Shown here piece by piece: positions 14,629 through 25,069 of a DNA stretch of 64,000 bases. The notes under the pieces were generated by a model. It ran no database searches. It was given only the letters and a program-made list of their open reading frames with translations, and was not told the origin of the DNA. Where the stretch lies: positions 1-64,000 of the forward strand of contig JAETSQ010000005.1 in NCBI GenBank assembly GCA_021769525.1. The letters are read 5' to 3'. The translations under genes were made by a program, and so were the position numbers. Numbering within the stretch: position 1 is the stretch's first letter; each line of letters starts with the position of its first letter. This DNA comes from Oscillospiraceae bacterium. GTDB taxonomy: Bacteria; Bacillota; Clostridia; Oscillospirales; Ruminococcaceae.

Positions 14629-16827
14629 ATGCTGGAACGATTCCTTCCCCGGACCGAATTCGGATCCTACGAGGACTTTAAGAAAAACTACCGCCTCCAC
14701 TGCCCGGCGGACTTCAACTTTGCCACCCATGTGGTGGATGCCTGGGCGGAGGAAGAGCCGGATAAGCGGGCCCTGGAGTGGTGTGACGACCACGACAACA
14801 GCCTGACCCTCACCTTCCGGGAGGTCTCGCTCCTCTCCCGCCGGGCCGCCCAGTGGCTGCTGGCCAGGGGGGTGAAGAAAGGGGACCGGGTGATGTGCCT
14901 CCTGAAGCGCCGGTGGGAGTACTGGATCACCGCCGTGGCCCTCCACCGCATCGGGGCGGTGGTCATCCCCGCCTCCTACCAGCTCACCGCCAAGGATATC
15001 GCCTACCGGGTGGACGCCGCCAAGGTGCGGTTCCTCATCGCCCTCCGGGATGACTGGATCGTTGCCCAGTGCGAGGCGGCCCTGGAAAAGTGCGGCAAAA
15101 GCCTCGTCGGAAAAGCCCTGGTGAACTGCCCGGAGGGCCGGCCCGGCTGGCTGGATTATTCCGCCGCCCTGGAGCGGGGCCCCGCCGACTTTGTGGCGGA
15201 TCGGTCCATCACGGCCCAGGATATGATGCTCATCTACTTCACCTCCGGCACCTCCGGGATGCCGAAGATGGTCTGCCACGACTACTCCTACCCCCTGGGG
15301 CATATCGTCACCGCCTGCTACTGGCAGCAGGTGCAGAACAACGGCCTCCACCTCACCGGGGTGGATTCCGGCTGGGCCAAGTTCGGCTGGGGGTGCATCT
15401 ACGGACAGTGGACCGGCGGCTCCGCCATCCTGGGGTACGAGGTGGACAATAAATTCGATCCCCGCCGGATGATCCGGGTGATCCGGGAGAAGCGCCCCAC
15501 CACCCTCTGCGTCCCCGGCACCGTTTACCGCTTTATGATGCGGGAGGGTCTGACGGCGGAGGACTTTTCCTCCGTCACCCACTGCTGCACCGCCGGGGAG
15601 CCCCTCTCCCCGGAGATCACGCGGGAGTTTGCGGAGATCACCGGCCTCACCATCCACGAGGGGTACGGCCAGTCGGAGGGGAGCGTGCTGGTGGCGAATT
15701 TCGGCTGGTTCGACCCCCGCCCCGGCTCCATGGGCAAGCCCAGCCCCCTCTATGACATCGCCCTTGTCGGGGAGGACGGCAAGCCCGTCGCCCCCGGCGG
15801 CGAGGGGGAGCTGGTGGTGCAAAACCTGGATAAATACTACCCGGAGGGCCTGCTGCGGGGCTATTGGGTGGGGGACCGGCTGGTCCCGGCGGAGGACGAG
15901 CGCCACGTCTACCACACCGGGGACATGATGTGGATGGACGAGGACGGGTACTATTGGTTCATCGGCCGCAACGACGACATCATCAAATGCTCCGCCTACC
16001 GCATCGGCCCCTTCGAGATCGAATCGGTGCTGCTCACCCACCCGGCGGTCCACGAGTGCGCCATCACCGGTGCGCCGGACCCCATGCGGGGCCAGGTGGT
16101 GAAGGCCACCATCGTCCTGGAACCGGGATACGAGCCCTCCGACCGCCTCACCAAGGAGATCCAGAACTACGTCAAGCGGATGACCGCCCCCTATAAGTAC
16201 CCCCGTGTGGTGGAGTATGTGGACCACCTGGAGAAGACCACCTCCGGCAAGATCATCCGCAACCACCTGCGAAAAGCCTCGGAGGATGCCTACAAGGCGG
16301 AGCAGGCCGCCGCCGGGGCTCCGGAAAAGCCGGTGATCCGCCCCGCGGCGGCAAAGGACGCGGTGGCCCTCCTCACCTTCTTAAACACCATCGGCGGGGA
16401 GAACAGCTTCCTTTCCTATGGGGCCCAGGCGGTGGGGGGGAGCGGCCACAGCGGGGAGGAGATCATCCGCGCCTGCACCAGGGGCAGCGACCGCCTGCTC
16501 ATCGCGGAGCTGGAGGGCCGCATCGTGGGGGCCGCCGACCTGCGGGCGGGCCACCGGCCCCCCATCGCCCACACGGCGGAGATCGGCCTTTCGGTGCTGC
16601 GGCAGTACAGCAGCCGGGGCATCGGCCGGGCCCTGCTGGAGTACCTCATCGCGGATGCCCGCAGGGGCGGAAGGCTCCGGGTACTCAGCGTCACCGTCTC
16701 CGCCACCGATACCGCCGCCGCCAGCCTCTGCCGCCGCTTCGGCTTTACGCAGATCGGCTGCTACCCCAAGTTCTTCCATGTGGACGGCAGGTACCAGGAC
16801 GGCCTTATCATGAACCTGTATCTGTAG
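14629..16827 (+). CDS. Acyl-CoA ligase (AMP-forming) fused to a GNAT acetyltransferase
   Basis: A 732-residue two-domain protein. Residues about 1-560 are an ANL-family adenylating enzyme close to acetyl- and medium-chain acyl-CoA synthetases. They show the P-loop-like YFTSGTSGMPKMV (near 203), VDSGWAKFGWGCIYGQW, HEGYGQSEGS, the YHTGDMMWMDEDGYYWFIGR hinge and the C-terminal catalytic Lys motif TTSGKIIRN. Residues about 570-732 form a GNAT domain (IGLSVLRQYSSRGIGRALLEY as acetyl-CoA site). The ATG at 14629 is 10 bases after AAGGGAG; an in-frame ATG at 14620 sits too close to it. A T-box leader controls it, so its substrate may relate to an amino acid. The GNAT part might acetylate the ligase or act on its product; neither is shown. 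Confidence 0.85.
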   Translation: MLERFLPRTEFGSYEDFKKNYRLHCPADFNFATHVVDAWAEEEPDKRALEWCDDHDNSLTLTFREVSLLSRRAAQWLLARGVKKGDRVMCLLKRRWEYWITAVALHRIGAVVIPASYQLTAKDIAYRVDAAKVRFLIALRDDWIVAQCEAALEKCGKSLVGKALVNCPEGRPGWLDYSAALERGPADFVADRSITAQDMMLIYFTSGTSGMPKMVCHDYSYPLGHIVTACYWQQVQNNGLHLTGVDSGWAKFGWGCIYGQWTGGSAILGYEVDNKFDPRRMIRVIREKRPTTLCVPGTVYRFMMREGLTAEDFSSVTHCCTAGEPLSPEITREFAEITGLTIHEGYGQSEGSVLVANFGWFDPRPGSMGKPSPLYDIALVGEDGKPVAPGGEGELVVQNLDKYYPEGLLRGYWVGDRLVPAEDERHVYHTGDMMWMDEDGYYWFIGRNDDIIKCSAYRIGPFEIESVLLTHPAVHECAITGAPDPMRGQVVKATIVLEPGYEPSDRLTKEIQNYVKRMTAPYKYPRVVEYVDHLEKTTSGKIIRNHLRKASEDAYKAEQAAAGAPEKPVIRPAAAKDAVALLTFLNTIGGENSFLSYGAQAVGGSGHSGEEIIRACTRGSDRLLIAELEGRIVGAADLRAGHRPPIAHTAEIGLSVLRQYSSRGIGRALLEYLIADARRGGRLRVLSVTVSATDTAAASLCRRFGFTQIGCYPKFFHVDGRYQDGLIMNLYL

Positions 16828-16847
16828 CTTTCCCACACCGGATAAGC

Positions 16848-16884
16848 AAAAACGGCCGGGGAGAAACCTGGCTGTTTTTCTTTG
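16848..16884 (+). terminator. Terminator after the ligase/GNAT gene
   Basis: AAAAACGGCCGGG (16848-16860) pairs with CCTGGCTGTTTTT (16867-16879), followed by more T residues. Confidence 0.75.
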
Positions 16885-16940
16885 CCATTTTCCGGGCAGA
16901 AGGGGGAATACTATCCCATCATAGAAGGGAGGGCGCCGTG

Positions 16941-18182
16941 ATGGAAGTCAGTCTTTTTTACGCGATTTCCGCCGCCATCTCCTACGGCCTTTTGCAGGGG
17001 CTGGAGGGAGGGCGGTCCCGGACCGCCGCCGGAGAAGGACAGGACCCCCGGAGGGCCTTTTCCTCCGGGGCGATGACAGGCCTGCTGACGGCGGGGCTGG
17101 GGGTACTGGCGGCGGAGCTTTTGCGGCTTTTGTTCCCCGGCACCCCCTGGCCCCTTGCCGCCCTGGCCCTGGGGGTGTGCCTTGCCGCCCTGTTCTGCCG
17201 GGAGGACAGCTCCCTTGGCATGGCGGGGGGCCTGCTGGGGAGCCTCCTTTCCGCTGCGGCTTCGGCCCGCTGGCTGGGCGGGGAAGGGGAGGCGGCTCTT
17301 TACCTCCAGGGGCTCCTGGCGGCGGGGCTGCTGGCCTCTGCCGCCGGGGTGCTGACGGTAAAGCTGGTATGGGACCGGGAGTTCCGGTCCGCCCTGGATA
17401 CCGGGGTCTATGCCGCCGCGGTGGTGCTGATCCTGGCCGCCTTTGTGCTGGGAGGGTTCCTGCCGGAGGGGGAAAACGCCCGCGCCTTCGCCGCGGTGGT
17501 CTGCGGGGTCACCGGGGGGCTGCTGGTGGAAAAGCTGGCCCGGCTGCGGGGTTCCGGCTTTTCCGCCTTCTGGCCGGTGCTGATCCCCCTGGGGGCTTCC
17601 CTGGCGGCCTTTGGGTTTTACGGATGGCTGGGGGTCGCCATAGGGGCGGTGGGGATGCTTTCCACCGGAGGGGCGCTCCTTTCGGCGGAGATCTGTGCCC
17701 GGATGGCGGAGGTGTCCCTCCATCGGCCGGAGGAAGAGCCTTTCCCCGGCGAGAAGGAGGAGACCTCCGATGTTGTGGGCGGAAACTGCCTTGCGGGGGC
17801 CCTTTCCTTCGGGGCGCTGGCCCTCCTGGCCGCCTGTGCCGGACTGCTGGATTTTTCAGGTTTGACCTTCCCGACGGGGATGGGGCTGCTGACCGGCGGA
17901 GCCTTTCCTTTCCTCCTGCTGGGGCTGGCCCTCCCGCCGGGCACCGGACGCCTGGGAAGGATCTTCCCCGCCGCTGCCGCTTTGGCTGCCCCGGCGGCGC
18001 TGCTCCTGTCCCTGGGGCAGGAGGCGGAAACGGCCTTCCTCCTGGGGGCGGTGCTGGCGGGCCTTCCCCTGGCGGGGGCGCTCTCCGCCGGGGAGGGAGA
18101 TGCCGCCGGGCAGCCCCTCCTTCTGCTGCTGGAGATGACCGGGGCCGCCGGGCTGATCGGGCAGGCTTTCCTCCATTTGTGA
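16941..18182 (+). CDS. Shortened membrane H+-pyrophosphatase-like protein lacking catalytic motifs
   Basis: A 413-residue, very hydrophobic protein with roughly 11-13 membrane helices. Several segments line up by eye with membrane-bound H+-translocating pyrophosphatase (HppA, about 650-700 aa). Examples are FSSGAMTGLLTAGLGVLAAE with the HppA GGAVMGLxVVGLGLLG helix, LALGVCLAALFCR with GFALGASSIALFAR, and WLGVAIGAVGMLSTGGALLS with IALAAVGMLSTxGISLA. FPTGMGLLTGGAFPFLLLGL matches the GLFLGGMLPFLFSAL helix. The acidic Mg-PPi-binding loops (DVGADLVGKVE, DNVGDNVGD, DNAGGIAEM) are missing or replaced. I infer a pseudoenzyme derived from HppA with no pyrophosphate hydrolysis; its role is unknown. The ATG at 16941 has AAGGGAGGG upstream. 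Confidence 0.6.
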   Translation: MEVSLFYAISAAISYGLLQGLEGGRSRTAAGEGQDPRRAFSSGAMTGLLTAGLGVLAAELLRLLFPGTPWPLAALALGVCLAALFCREDSSLGMAGGLLGSLLSAAASARWLGGEGEAALYLQGLLAAGLLASAAGVLTVKLVWDREFRSALDTGVYAAAVVLILAAFVLGGFLPEGENARAFAAVVCGVTGGLLVEKLARLRGSGFSAFWPVLIPLGASLAAFGFYGWLGVAIGAVGMLSTGGALLSAEICARMAEVSLHRPEEEPFPGEKEETSDVVGGNCLAGALSFGALALLAACAGLLDFSGLTFPTGMGLLTGGAFPFLLLGLALPPGTGRLGRIFPAAAALAAPAALLLSLGQEAETAFLLGAVLAGLPLAGALSAGEGDAAGQPLLLLLEMTGAAGLIGQAFLHL

Positions 18183-18197
18183 AGAATCTGAAAACTG

Positions 18198-18224
18198 TTA
18201 GCACTCTATATTGACGAGTGCTAA
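18198..18224 (+). promoter_or_regulatory. CIRCE operator (HrcA binding site)
   Basis: TTAGCACTC, nine bases, GAGTGCTAA: a perfect match to the CIRCE inverted repeat bound by the heat-shock repressor HrcA. The operator overlaps the -35 element of the clpB promoter. Confidence 0.95.
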
Positions 18225-18239
18225 TTTTGGTGATACAAT
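18211..18239 (+). promoter_or_regulatory. Promoter of clpB
   Basis: TTGACG (18211-18216) lies inside the CIRCE element, and TACAAT (18234-18239) follows after 17 bases. HrcA bound to CIRCE would block this promoter until heat shock. Confidence 0.85.
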
Positions 18240-18301
18240 AAAAACTGTCCAAAGGGACATTCCCAAATTTCATGATTTAGATAGTAGGAGGTCAGAAGGA
18301 T

Positions 18302-20923
18302 ATGAACGCGCAAAAGTACACCCAAAAATCCCTGGAGGCCGTCCGGCTGGCCCAGGACCTTGCCCTGGAGCAGGGAAATATGCAGATCGAGCAGCCCCAT
18401 CTTCTCTGTGCGCTGCTTACCCAGGAGGGAGGGCTCATCCCCCAGCTCCTCACCCGCATGGGGGTGGATGCCGAGAGCTTTGTCCGGGAGGCCAAGGCGC
18501 TGATGACCGCTCTCCCCGCCGTCAGCGGCAGCGGGCGGGAGCCGGGGAAGGTCTATGTCTCCCGGCAGGTGGACCAGGACCTGATCCAGGCGGAAAAGGA
18601 AGCCGACCGGATGAAGGACGATTTCGTCTCGGTGGAGCACCTCTTCCTGGCCCTGCTGGAGAACCCGGAATCGGGGACCAAGCGGCTCCTTTCCGGTCAC
18701 GGCATCACCAAGGACCGGTTCCTCTCCGCCCTGGCGGAGGTGCGGGGGAACCAGCGGGTCACCACCGACAGTCCGGAGGATACCTATGATGTCCTGGCAA
18801 AGTACGGCCAGGACCTGGTGGAGCTTGCCAAAAACCACAAGCTGGACCCGGTCATCGGCCGGGACAATGAGATCCGCAACGTCATCCGCATCCTCAGCCG
18901 CAAGACCAAGAACAACCCCGTCCTCATCGGGGAGCCCGGCGTGGGCAAGACCGCCATCGCCGAGGGGCTGGCCCTGCGCATCGTGGCGGGGGATGTGCCC
19001 CAGAACCTCCGGGACCGGAAAATTTTCAGCCTGGATATGGGGGCCCTCATCGCCGGGGCCAAGTTCCGGGGGGAGTTTGAGGAGCGGTTAAAGGCCGTCC
19101 TCACCGAGATCAAGAAGAGCGAGGGGCGCATCATCCTCTTTATCGATGAGCTGCACACCATCGTGGGGGCGGGCAAGACCGAGGGGAGCATGGACGCCGG
19201 CAATCTTCTGAAGCCCCTGCTGGCCCGCGGGGAGCTCCACTGCATCGGGGCCACCACCCTCAACGAGTACCGCCAGTACATCGAAAAAGACGCCGCCCTG
19301 GAGCGGCGGTTCCAGCCGGTGCTGGTCTCCGAGCCCACGGTGGAGGACACCATCTCCATCCTCCGGGGCCTCAAGGAGCGGTACGAGGTCTACCACGGGG
19401 TGAAGATCACCGACCAGGCCCTCATCACCGCCGCCGTCCTCTCGGACCGGTACATCAGCGACCGCTTCCTGCCGGATAAGGCCATCGACCTCATCGACGA
19501 ATCCTGCGCCATGGTCCGCACCGAGATGGACTCCATGCCCACCGAGCTGGACGAGATCAACCGCCGCATCATGCAGCACGAGATCGAAGAGACCGCCCTC
19601 AAAAAGGAAAACGACAAGCTCTCCCAGGAGCATCTCCTGGAGCTCCAGAAGGAGCTGGCGGATATGCGGGCCCAGTTCGCGGAGATGAAGGCTCGGTGGG
19701 AGAATGAAAAGACCGCCATCCAGAGCGTGCAGAAGCTGCGGGAGGAGCTGGAGGCGGTAAACGCCGAAATCGAAAAGGCCCAGCGGGAGTACGACCTCAA
19801 CAAGGCCGCCGAGCTGAAATACGGCCGCCTGCCGGAGCTCCAGAAGCGCCTGGCGGCGGAGGAGGAGAAAGCGGAAGAGAGCCAGCGGGAAAACGGCGGG
19901 GCCCGCCTGCTGCGGGATAAGGTCACCGATGAGGAGATCGCCAAGATCGTGGGCCGCTGGACCCACATCCCGGTGAGCCGCCTGATGGAGGGGGAGCGGG
20001 AAAAGCTCCTGCGGATGGAGGACATCCTCCACCAGCGGGTCATCGGCCAGGACGAGGCGGTGAAGAAGGTCACCGAGGCCATCCTCCGCAGCCGGGCCGG
20101 CATCCAGGACCCCGGACGCCCCATCGGTTCCTTCCTCTTCCTGGGCCCCACCGGCGTGGGCAAGACCGAGCTGGCCAAAGCCCTGGCCCAGGCCCTCTTC
20201 GATGACGAGAAGAACATGGTCCGCATCGATATGTCCGAGTACATGGAGAAATACTCGGTGAGCCGCCTCATCGGGGCGCCTCCGGGATATGTGGGCTATG
20301 AGGAGGGCGGCCAGCTTACCGAGGCGGTGCGCCGCCATCCCTACAGCGTGGTCCTCTTCGACGAGATCGAAAAGGCCCATCCCGATGTCTTCAACGTCCT
20401 CCTCCAGGTGTTGGACGACGGCCGCATCACCGACAGCCAGGGGCGGACGGTGGACTTCAAGAACACCATCATCATCCTCACCTCCAACCTGGGGAGCCAG
20501 TTCATCCTGGAGGGCATCGGGGAGGACTGCCAGATCAGCCCTGCCGCCCGCGCCCAGGTGGAGCAGCTCCTGAAGCAGAGCTTCCGCCCGGAGTTTCTCA
20601 ACCGCCTGGATGAGATCGTCTTTTATAAGCCCCTCACCAGGGGGGAGATCACCGGCGTGGTGGAGCTGCTGATGGAGGACCTCCGGAAGCGGCTGCGGGA
20701 GAAGCAGCTGGAGCTGAGGATGACCCCCGCCGCCAGGGACTACATCGTAGAGGCGGGCTACGACCCCATCTACGGCGCCCGGCCCCTGAAGCGGTTCCTG
20801 CAATCCCAGGTGGAGACCATGGTGGCCCGGAAGATGATCGCCGAGGACCTGGCCCCCGGCACCTGCCTGACGGTGGACTGCCAAAATGGGCAGCTGACCC
20901 TGACAGCAGCAAACCAGGGCTGA
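18302..20923 (+). CDS. clpB: ATP-dependent disaggregase ClpB
   Basis: An 873-residue Hsp100 chaperone that, with DnaK, pulls polypeptides out of aggregates by threading them through a hexamer. The N domain (about 1-145) has two Clp repeats. The first AAA+ module has Walker [16 protein letters not shown] (near 209) and [21 protein letters not shown] long coiled-coil M domain (about 400-530) separates it from the second AAA+ module with [15 protein letters not shown] (near 615) and [20 protein letters not shown]. The M domain and the lack of a ClpP-docking loop distinguish it from ClpA/ClpC. CIRCE control puts it in the HrcA heat-shock regulon. RBS is GGAGG. Confidence 0.97.
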   Translation: MNAQKYTQKSLEAVRLAQDLALEQGNMQIEQPHLLCALLTQEGGLIPQLLTRMGVDAESFVREAKALMTALPAVSGSGREPGKVYVSRQVDQDLIQAEKEADRMKDDFVSVEHLFLALLENPESGTKRLLSGHGITKDRFLSALAEVRGNQRVTTDSPEDTYDVLAKYGQDLVELAKNHKLDPVIGRDNEIRNVIRILSRKTKNNPVLIGEPGVGKTAIAEGLALRIVAGDVPQNLRDRKIFSLDMGALIAGAKFRGEFEERLKAVLTEIKKSEGRIILFIDELHTIVGAGKTEGSMDAGNLLKPLLARGELHCIGATTLNEYRQYIEKDAALERRFQPVLVSEPTVEDTISILRGLKERYEVYHGVKITDQALITAAVLSDRYISDRFLPDKAIDLIDESCAMVRTEMDSMPTELDEINRRIMQHEIEETALKKENDKLSQEHLLELQKELADMRAQFAEMKARWENEKTAIQSVQKLREELEAVNAEIEKAQREYDLNKAAELKYGRLPELQKRLAAEEEKAEESQRENGGARLLRDKVTDEEIAKIVGRWTHIPVSRLMEGEREKLLRMEDILHQRVIGQDEAVKKVTEAILRSRAGIQDPGRPIGSFLFLGPTGVGKTELAKALAQALFDDEKNMVRIDMSEYMEKYSVSRLIGAPPGYVGYEEGGQLTEAVRRHPYSVVLFDEIEKAHPDVFNVLLQVLDDGRITDSQGRTVDFKNTIIILTSNLGSQFILEGIGEDCQISPAARAQVEQLLKQSFRPEFLNRLDEIVFYKPLTRGEITGVVELLMEDLRKRLREKQLELRMTPAARDYIVEAGYDPIYGARPLKRFLQSQVETMVARKMIAEDLAPGTCLTVDCQNGQLTLTAANQG

Positions 20924-20937
20924 TAAACAGCAAAGGT

Positions 20938-20967
20938 AAGGACCGGGGCAGAGACCCCGGTCCTTCT
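20938..20967 (+). terminator. Terminator after clpB
   Basis: AAGGACCGGGG (20938-20948) pairs perfectly with CCCCGGTCCTT (20955-20965). Confidence 0.8.
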
Positions 20968-20999
20968 AGGGCGCGACTCCGGAAGCGCCCCGTCATTCT

Positions 21000-21069
21000 T
21001 CTTTTTGCCTCTTTTTCTTCTTTTGCAAGAAGAAAAAGAGGGCGGGTATGGGCGGCAGCCCATATTGGC
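21000..21069. repeat. Dispersed two-hairpin repeat, copy A
   Basis: A purine/pyrimidine hairpin, CCTCTTTTTCTTCTT (21008-21022) with AAGAAGAAAAAGAGG (21027-21041), is followed by a GC hairpin, ATGGGC (21048-21053) with GCCCAT (21058-21063), and then ATTGGCAT. The same architecture and partly the same sequence recur near 55911, 60706 and 63537. It sits between two converging genes and may act as a terminator. Confidence 0.65.
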
Positions 21070-21078
21070 ATTAACAGC

Positions 21079-22341
21079 TCAGACCTTGGACGGCTCCGGC
21101 TTCAGCTCGTCGGGATGGATCTCCCCGGCGGCGGCCAGGGCGTTCTTGGTGAGGGTGGGGCCCACCATCTCGTAGACCAGCACCGAGAAGAGCACCACAT
21201 TGCGCACCATCGCCCCGTCGGAAAGGCTGGCGGCAGTGAGGGCCATCCCCAGGGCCACCCCGGCCTGGGGCAGCAGGGTGATGCCCAGGTATTTCTGGAT
21301 CTTCGTCTCACATCCCGTAAGGGCGCAGCTCTCCCGCGCCCCCAGGATCTTGCCTGCGGACCGGGCGGCGATGTACACCGCGCCGATGAGCAGCACCATG
21401 GGGTTCCCCAGGATCTGCAGATCCAGCTCTGCGCCGGAGAGGATGAAAAAGAGGATGGACAGGGGAGTGGTCCACCGGTCCAGCCGCTCCATCAGCGCGC
21501 CGGAGGTCTGGCAGATGTTGCAGAAGACGGTGCCGGTCATCATGCACACCAGCAGGAGAGAGAAGCCGCAGTGCACCGGCCCCAGCCGGAACTCCACCGA
21601 GGAGAGGCCCACCGTCAGCAGCACAAAGGCCACCGAGACGGAGATGCGGTTGCCGCGGGAGTGGAAGTACCGCTCGCTCCAATCCAGGATATAGCCGGCC
21701 ACAGCCCCCAGCAGAAGGGAGAGGACGATCTCCAGCAGGGGCTCCACCACCACGGTGATGACGCTGATGCCTCCCTGCTCCAGGGCGTGGGCCACCCCGA
21801 AGGAGGCGGAGAAGAGCACCAGCCCCACCGCGTCGTCGATGGCCACCACCATCAGCAGCAGCCGGGTGAGGGGGCCTTCCGCCCGGTACTGGCGCACCAC
21901 CATCAGGGTAGCGGCGGGAGCGGTGGCGGCGGCGATGGCCCCCAGGGTGATGGCGGAGGGGATGGAGATGGCCGCCGGGAAAAGAAGATGCAGGGCGATG
22001 AGGGCGGCGTCCACCACGATGGTGGTCACCACCGCCTGGAGGATGCCCACGGTGATGGCCTGCCGCCCCATGCTGCGCAGGTCGGAGAGGCGGAACTCAT
22101 TGCCGATGGTAAAGGCGATAAAGCCCAGGGCTGCGTCCGGGATGATGCTGAGGCTGGCGACGTCCGCCATGGTGTGGAAGCCGATCCCCGCCAGGCCCAG
22201 CCGCCCCAGGCAGTAGGGGCCCAGCAGCAGCCCGGTGACCAGATAGGCGGTGACGGCGGGCAGACCCACCCGCTTGGCGGGGCGGGTCATCAGGAGCCCC
22301 GCGATGAGGGCCAGGGAAATGCAGAGAAGGGTGTTTTCCAT
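21079..22341 (-). CDS. Cation/proton antiporter of the CPA2 (Kef/NapA-like) type
   Basis: A 420-residue membrane protein with about 12 hydrophobic segments. It has TAYLVTGLLLGPYCLGRLG near the N-terminus, which is the first discontinuous-helix region of Kef/Nap-type exchangers. ATAPAATLMVVRQYRAEGPLT and VVAIDDAVGLVLFSASFG (with the paired Asp residues) form the ion-binding core. There is no cytoplasmic RCK/TrkA domain, so it is likely a simple Na+/H+ or K+/H+ exchanger. I chose ATG at 22341 (MENTLLCISLALIAGLL), with GGAAAGG upstream. The frame reaches 22410 without an RBS. A possible promoter (TTGATT, TATCTT) lies about 50-75 bases upstream. Confidence 0.85.
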   Translation of the reverse strand: MENTLLCISLALIAGLLMTRPAKRVGLPAVTAYLVTGLLLGPYCLGRLGLAGIGFHTMADVASLSIIPDAALGFIAFTIGNEFRLSDLRSMGRQAITVGILQAVVTTIVVDAALIALHLLFPAAISIPSAITLGAIAAATAPAATLMVVRQYRAEGPLTRLLLMVVAIDDAVGLVLFSASFGVAHALEQGGISVITVVVEPLLEIVLSLLLGAVAGYILDWSERYFHSRGNRISVSVAFVLLTVGLSSVEFRLGPVHCGFSLLLVCMMTGTVFCNICQTSGALMERLDRWTTPLSILFFILSGAELDLQILGNPMVLLIGAVYIAARSAGKILGARESCALTGCETKIQKYLGITLLPQAGVALGMALTAASLSDGAMVRNVVLFSVLVYEMVGPTLTKNALAAAGEIHPDELKPEPSKV

Positions 22342-22501
22342 GGTGACAGCGACCTTTCCGAATTCGTTTTTTCCTGCAAATAAAGATACCACTTTCCCGC
22401 CAAAAATCAAGGGGAATGTGGGACGGCGGCGCAGAACATCTCTGCACGGACGGAGGAAATATCGTGAAAAATCACAAGAGCGGTTTTGCGGCGGATCCGT
22501 C

Positions 22502-22530
22502 TTGACAAACCCTGCCCTATCTGATAAAAT
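22502..22530 (+). promoter_or_regulatory. Promoter of rplU-rpmA
   Basis: TTGACA (22502-22507) and TAAAAT (22525-22530), spacer 17 bases. Confidence 0.85.
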
Positions 22531-22535
22531 ATGTA

Positions 22536-22610
22536 CTGCCGCTTGTGCCGGGCTCTAAGTGCGCCCTTTTTTGGGTGCCGCCTTGCGACAGCGAGTCTAA
22601 CAGAAAGAGG
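22536..22610 (+). promoter_or_regulatory. Ribosomal protein L21 leader
   Basis: The 80-nt leader contains CCGCTTGTGCCGGGCTCTAA (22539-22558), GTGCGCCC, GGGTGCCGCC and GCGACAGCGAGTC. This resembles the L21 leader RNA described upstream of rplU in Firmicutes, thought to mediate feedback by L21. A covariance-model match was not run. Confidence 0.55.
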
Positions 22611-22617
22611 ACAAACC

Positions 22618-22989
22618 ATGTACGCGATTTTTGAGACGGGCGGCAAACAGTATACCGCCGTGGCCGGGGACATCCTGTTCGTTGAAAAGCTGGATGCCGA
22701 GCCCGGAACCGAGATCACCTTCGATAAGGTCCTCGCCATCGGCGGGGAAGGGGAGACCACCTTCGGCGCACCCTATCTGGAGGGCGCCGGCGTCACCGCC
22801 AAGGTGGTGAAGAACGGCAAGGGGAAGAAGATCACCATCCTCACCTACCGCCCCAAGAAGGACTCCCAGCGGAAGATGGGCCATCGCCAGCCCTACACCA
22901 AGGTGGAGATCCTGGCGGTAAACACCGCCGGCAAGAAGACCGCGAAGAAGACCGCCGCCAAGAAGGCGGAGGCCGAGACTGCTGAATAA
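22618..22989 (+). CDS. rplU: 50S ribosomal protein L21
   Basis: A 123-residue protein. The first 103 residues are standard L21: [20 protein letters not shown] at the start and [19 protein letters not shown] in the rRNA-binding C-terminal half. L21 binds domain V-proximal 23S rRNA during early 50S assembly. The remaining tail is Lys/Ala-rich ([19 protein letters not shown]) and longer than in B. subtilis (102 aa), a common feature in high-GC Clostridia. The start is the ATG at 22618 after AAAGAGG. rpmA follows after 18 bases with no prp protease gene in between. Confidence 0.97.
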   Translation: MYAIFETGGKQYTAVAGDILFVEKLDAEPGTEITFDKVLAIGGEGETTFGAPYLEGAGVTAKVVKNGKGKKITILTYRPKKDSQRKMGHRQPYTKVEILAVNTAGKKTAKKTAAKKAEAETAE

Positions 22990-23007
22990 AAGAGAGGTGT
23001 TTCGATT

Positions 23008-23262
23008 ATGGCACATAAAAAAGGCGTAGGCTCCACCAAAAACGGCCGCGATTCCGAATCCAAACGCCTCGGCGTTAAGCGGGCGGACGGCCAGCACGTC
23101 CTGGCGGGCAACATCCTGGTCCGCCAGCGGGGCACCCATATCCACCCCGGCACCAACGTGGGCATCGGCAGCGACGATACCCTCTTTGCCCTGGTGGACG
23201 GGAAGGTAAAGTTCGAGCGCATGGGCAGAGACCGCAAGAAGTGCTCCGTCCATCCCGCCTGA
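23008..23262 (+). CDS. rpmA: 50S ribosomal protein L27
   Basis: An 84-residue protein. It starts [20 protein letters not shown], so the flexible N-terminus that reaches the peptidyl-transferase centre is already in mature form. [20 protein letters not shown] and [18 protein letters not shown] follow. In many Firmicutes L27 carries an extra nine-residue N-terminal peptide (ending in LQFFA) that is removed by Prp, whose gene sits between rplU and rpmA. Here both the extension and the gene are absent, a consistent pair of absences. RBS is AGAGAGGTG. Confidence 0.97.
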   Translation: MAHKKGVGSTKNGRDSESKRLGVKRADGQHVLAGNILVRQRGTHIHPGTNVGIGSDDTLFALVDGKVKFERMGRDRKKCSVHPA

Positions 23263-23293
23263 CCGAGGCCCGATCCCAATACGCAAGCAGCAG

Positions 23294-23322
23294 ATCCCAG
23301 GGTGTCCCCCCCTGGGATTTTC
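23294..23322 (+). terminator. Terminator after rpmA
   Basis: ATCCCAGGG (23294-23302) pairs with CCCTGGGAT (23310-23318), followed by TTTTCCC. A TATAAT (23337-23342) right after it may start a separate obgE transcript. Confidence 0.7.
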
Positions 23323-23355
23323 CCTTTTTGGCGAGATATAATAGAGTTATGATAA

Positions 23356-24639
<1,284 letters not shown>

Positions 24640-24652
24640 GGGGGATGTTTCT

Positions 24653-25069
24653 GTGACAGGTTTTGATCCCCAGGGGGAGGACCCCCGCCTGCTGAGTCCC
24701 CTGGCTCTGGCCTTCCTGGGGGACGGGGTATATGAACTGCTGGCGCGGGAGCATCTCCTCTCCCAGGGGAACGCCCCGGTGGGGCGGCTCCACAGCCGGA
24801 CAGTGGAGCTGGTCTCCGCAGGCGCCCAGTCCGCCGCCTACGAGCGCATCGCCCCGCTCCTCACCCCGGAGGAGGCCGCCATCTACCGCCGGGGCCGCAA
24901 CGCCAACTCCACCCGCTGCCCCAAGCACACCGACCCCGCGGTCTACCGCCGGGCCACCGGCATGGAGGCTCTGTTTGGCTGGCTCTACCTGTCCGGCCGG
25001 GTGGAGCGGATGAATCAGCTGTTTCGGTCCATCCTGGAGAGCCGGGAGGAAGAAAGGGAGGAAGCATGA
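24653..25069 (+). CDS. mrnC: Mini-ribonuclease III
   Basis: A 138-residue dimeric endonuclease made of an RNase III catalytic domain without a dsRNA-binding domain. In B. subtilis it matures the ends of 23S rRNA. The RNase III signature is LALAFLGDGVYELLARE near the N-terminus, with the acidic residues that bind Mg2+. RGRNANSTRCPKHTDPAVYR and TGMEALFGWLYLSGRVERM (catalytic Glu helix) complete the pattern. The start is the GTG at 24653 with GGGGGG upstream, and no ATG is in frame nearby. The stop overlaps the next start (ATGA). Confidence 0.93.
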   Translation: MTGFDPQGEDPRLLSPLALAFLGDGVYELLAREHLLSQGNAPVGRLHSRTVELVSAGAQSAAYERIAPLLTPEEAAIYRRGRNANSTRCPKHTDPAVYRRATGMEALFGWLYLSGRVERMNQLFRSILESREEEREEA

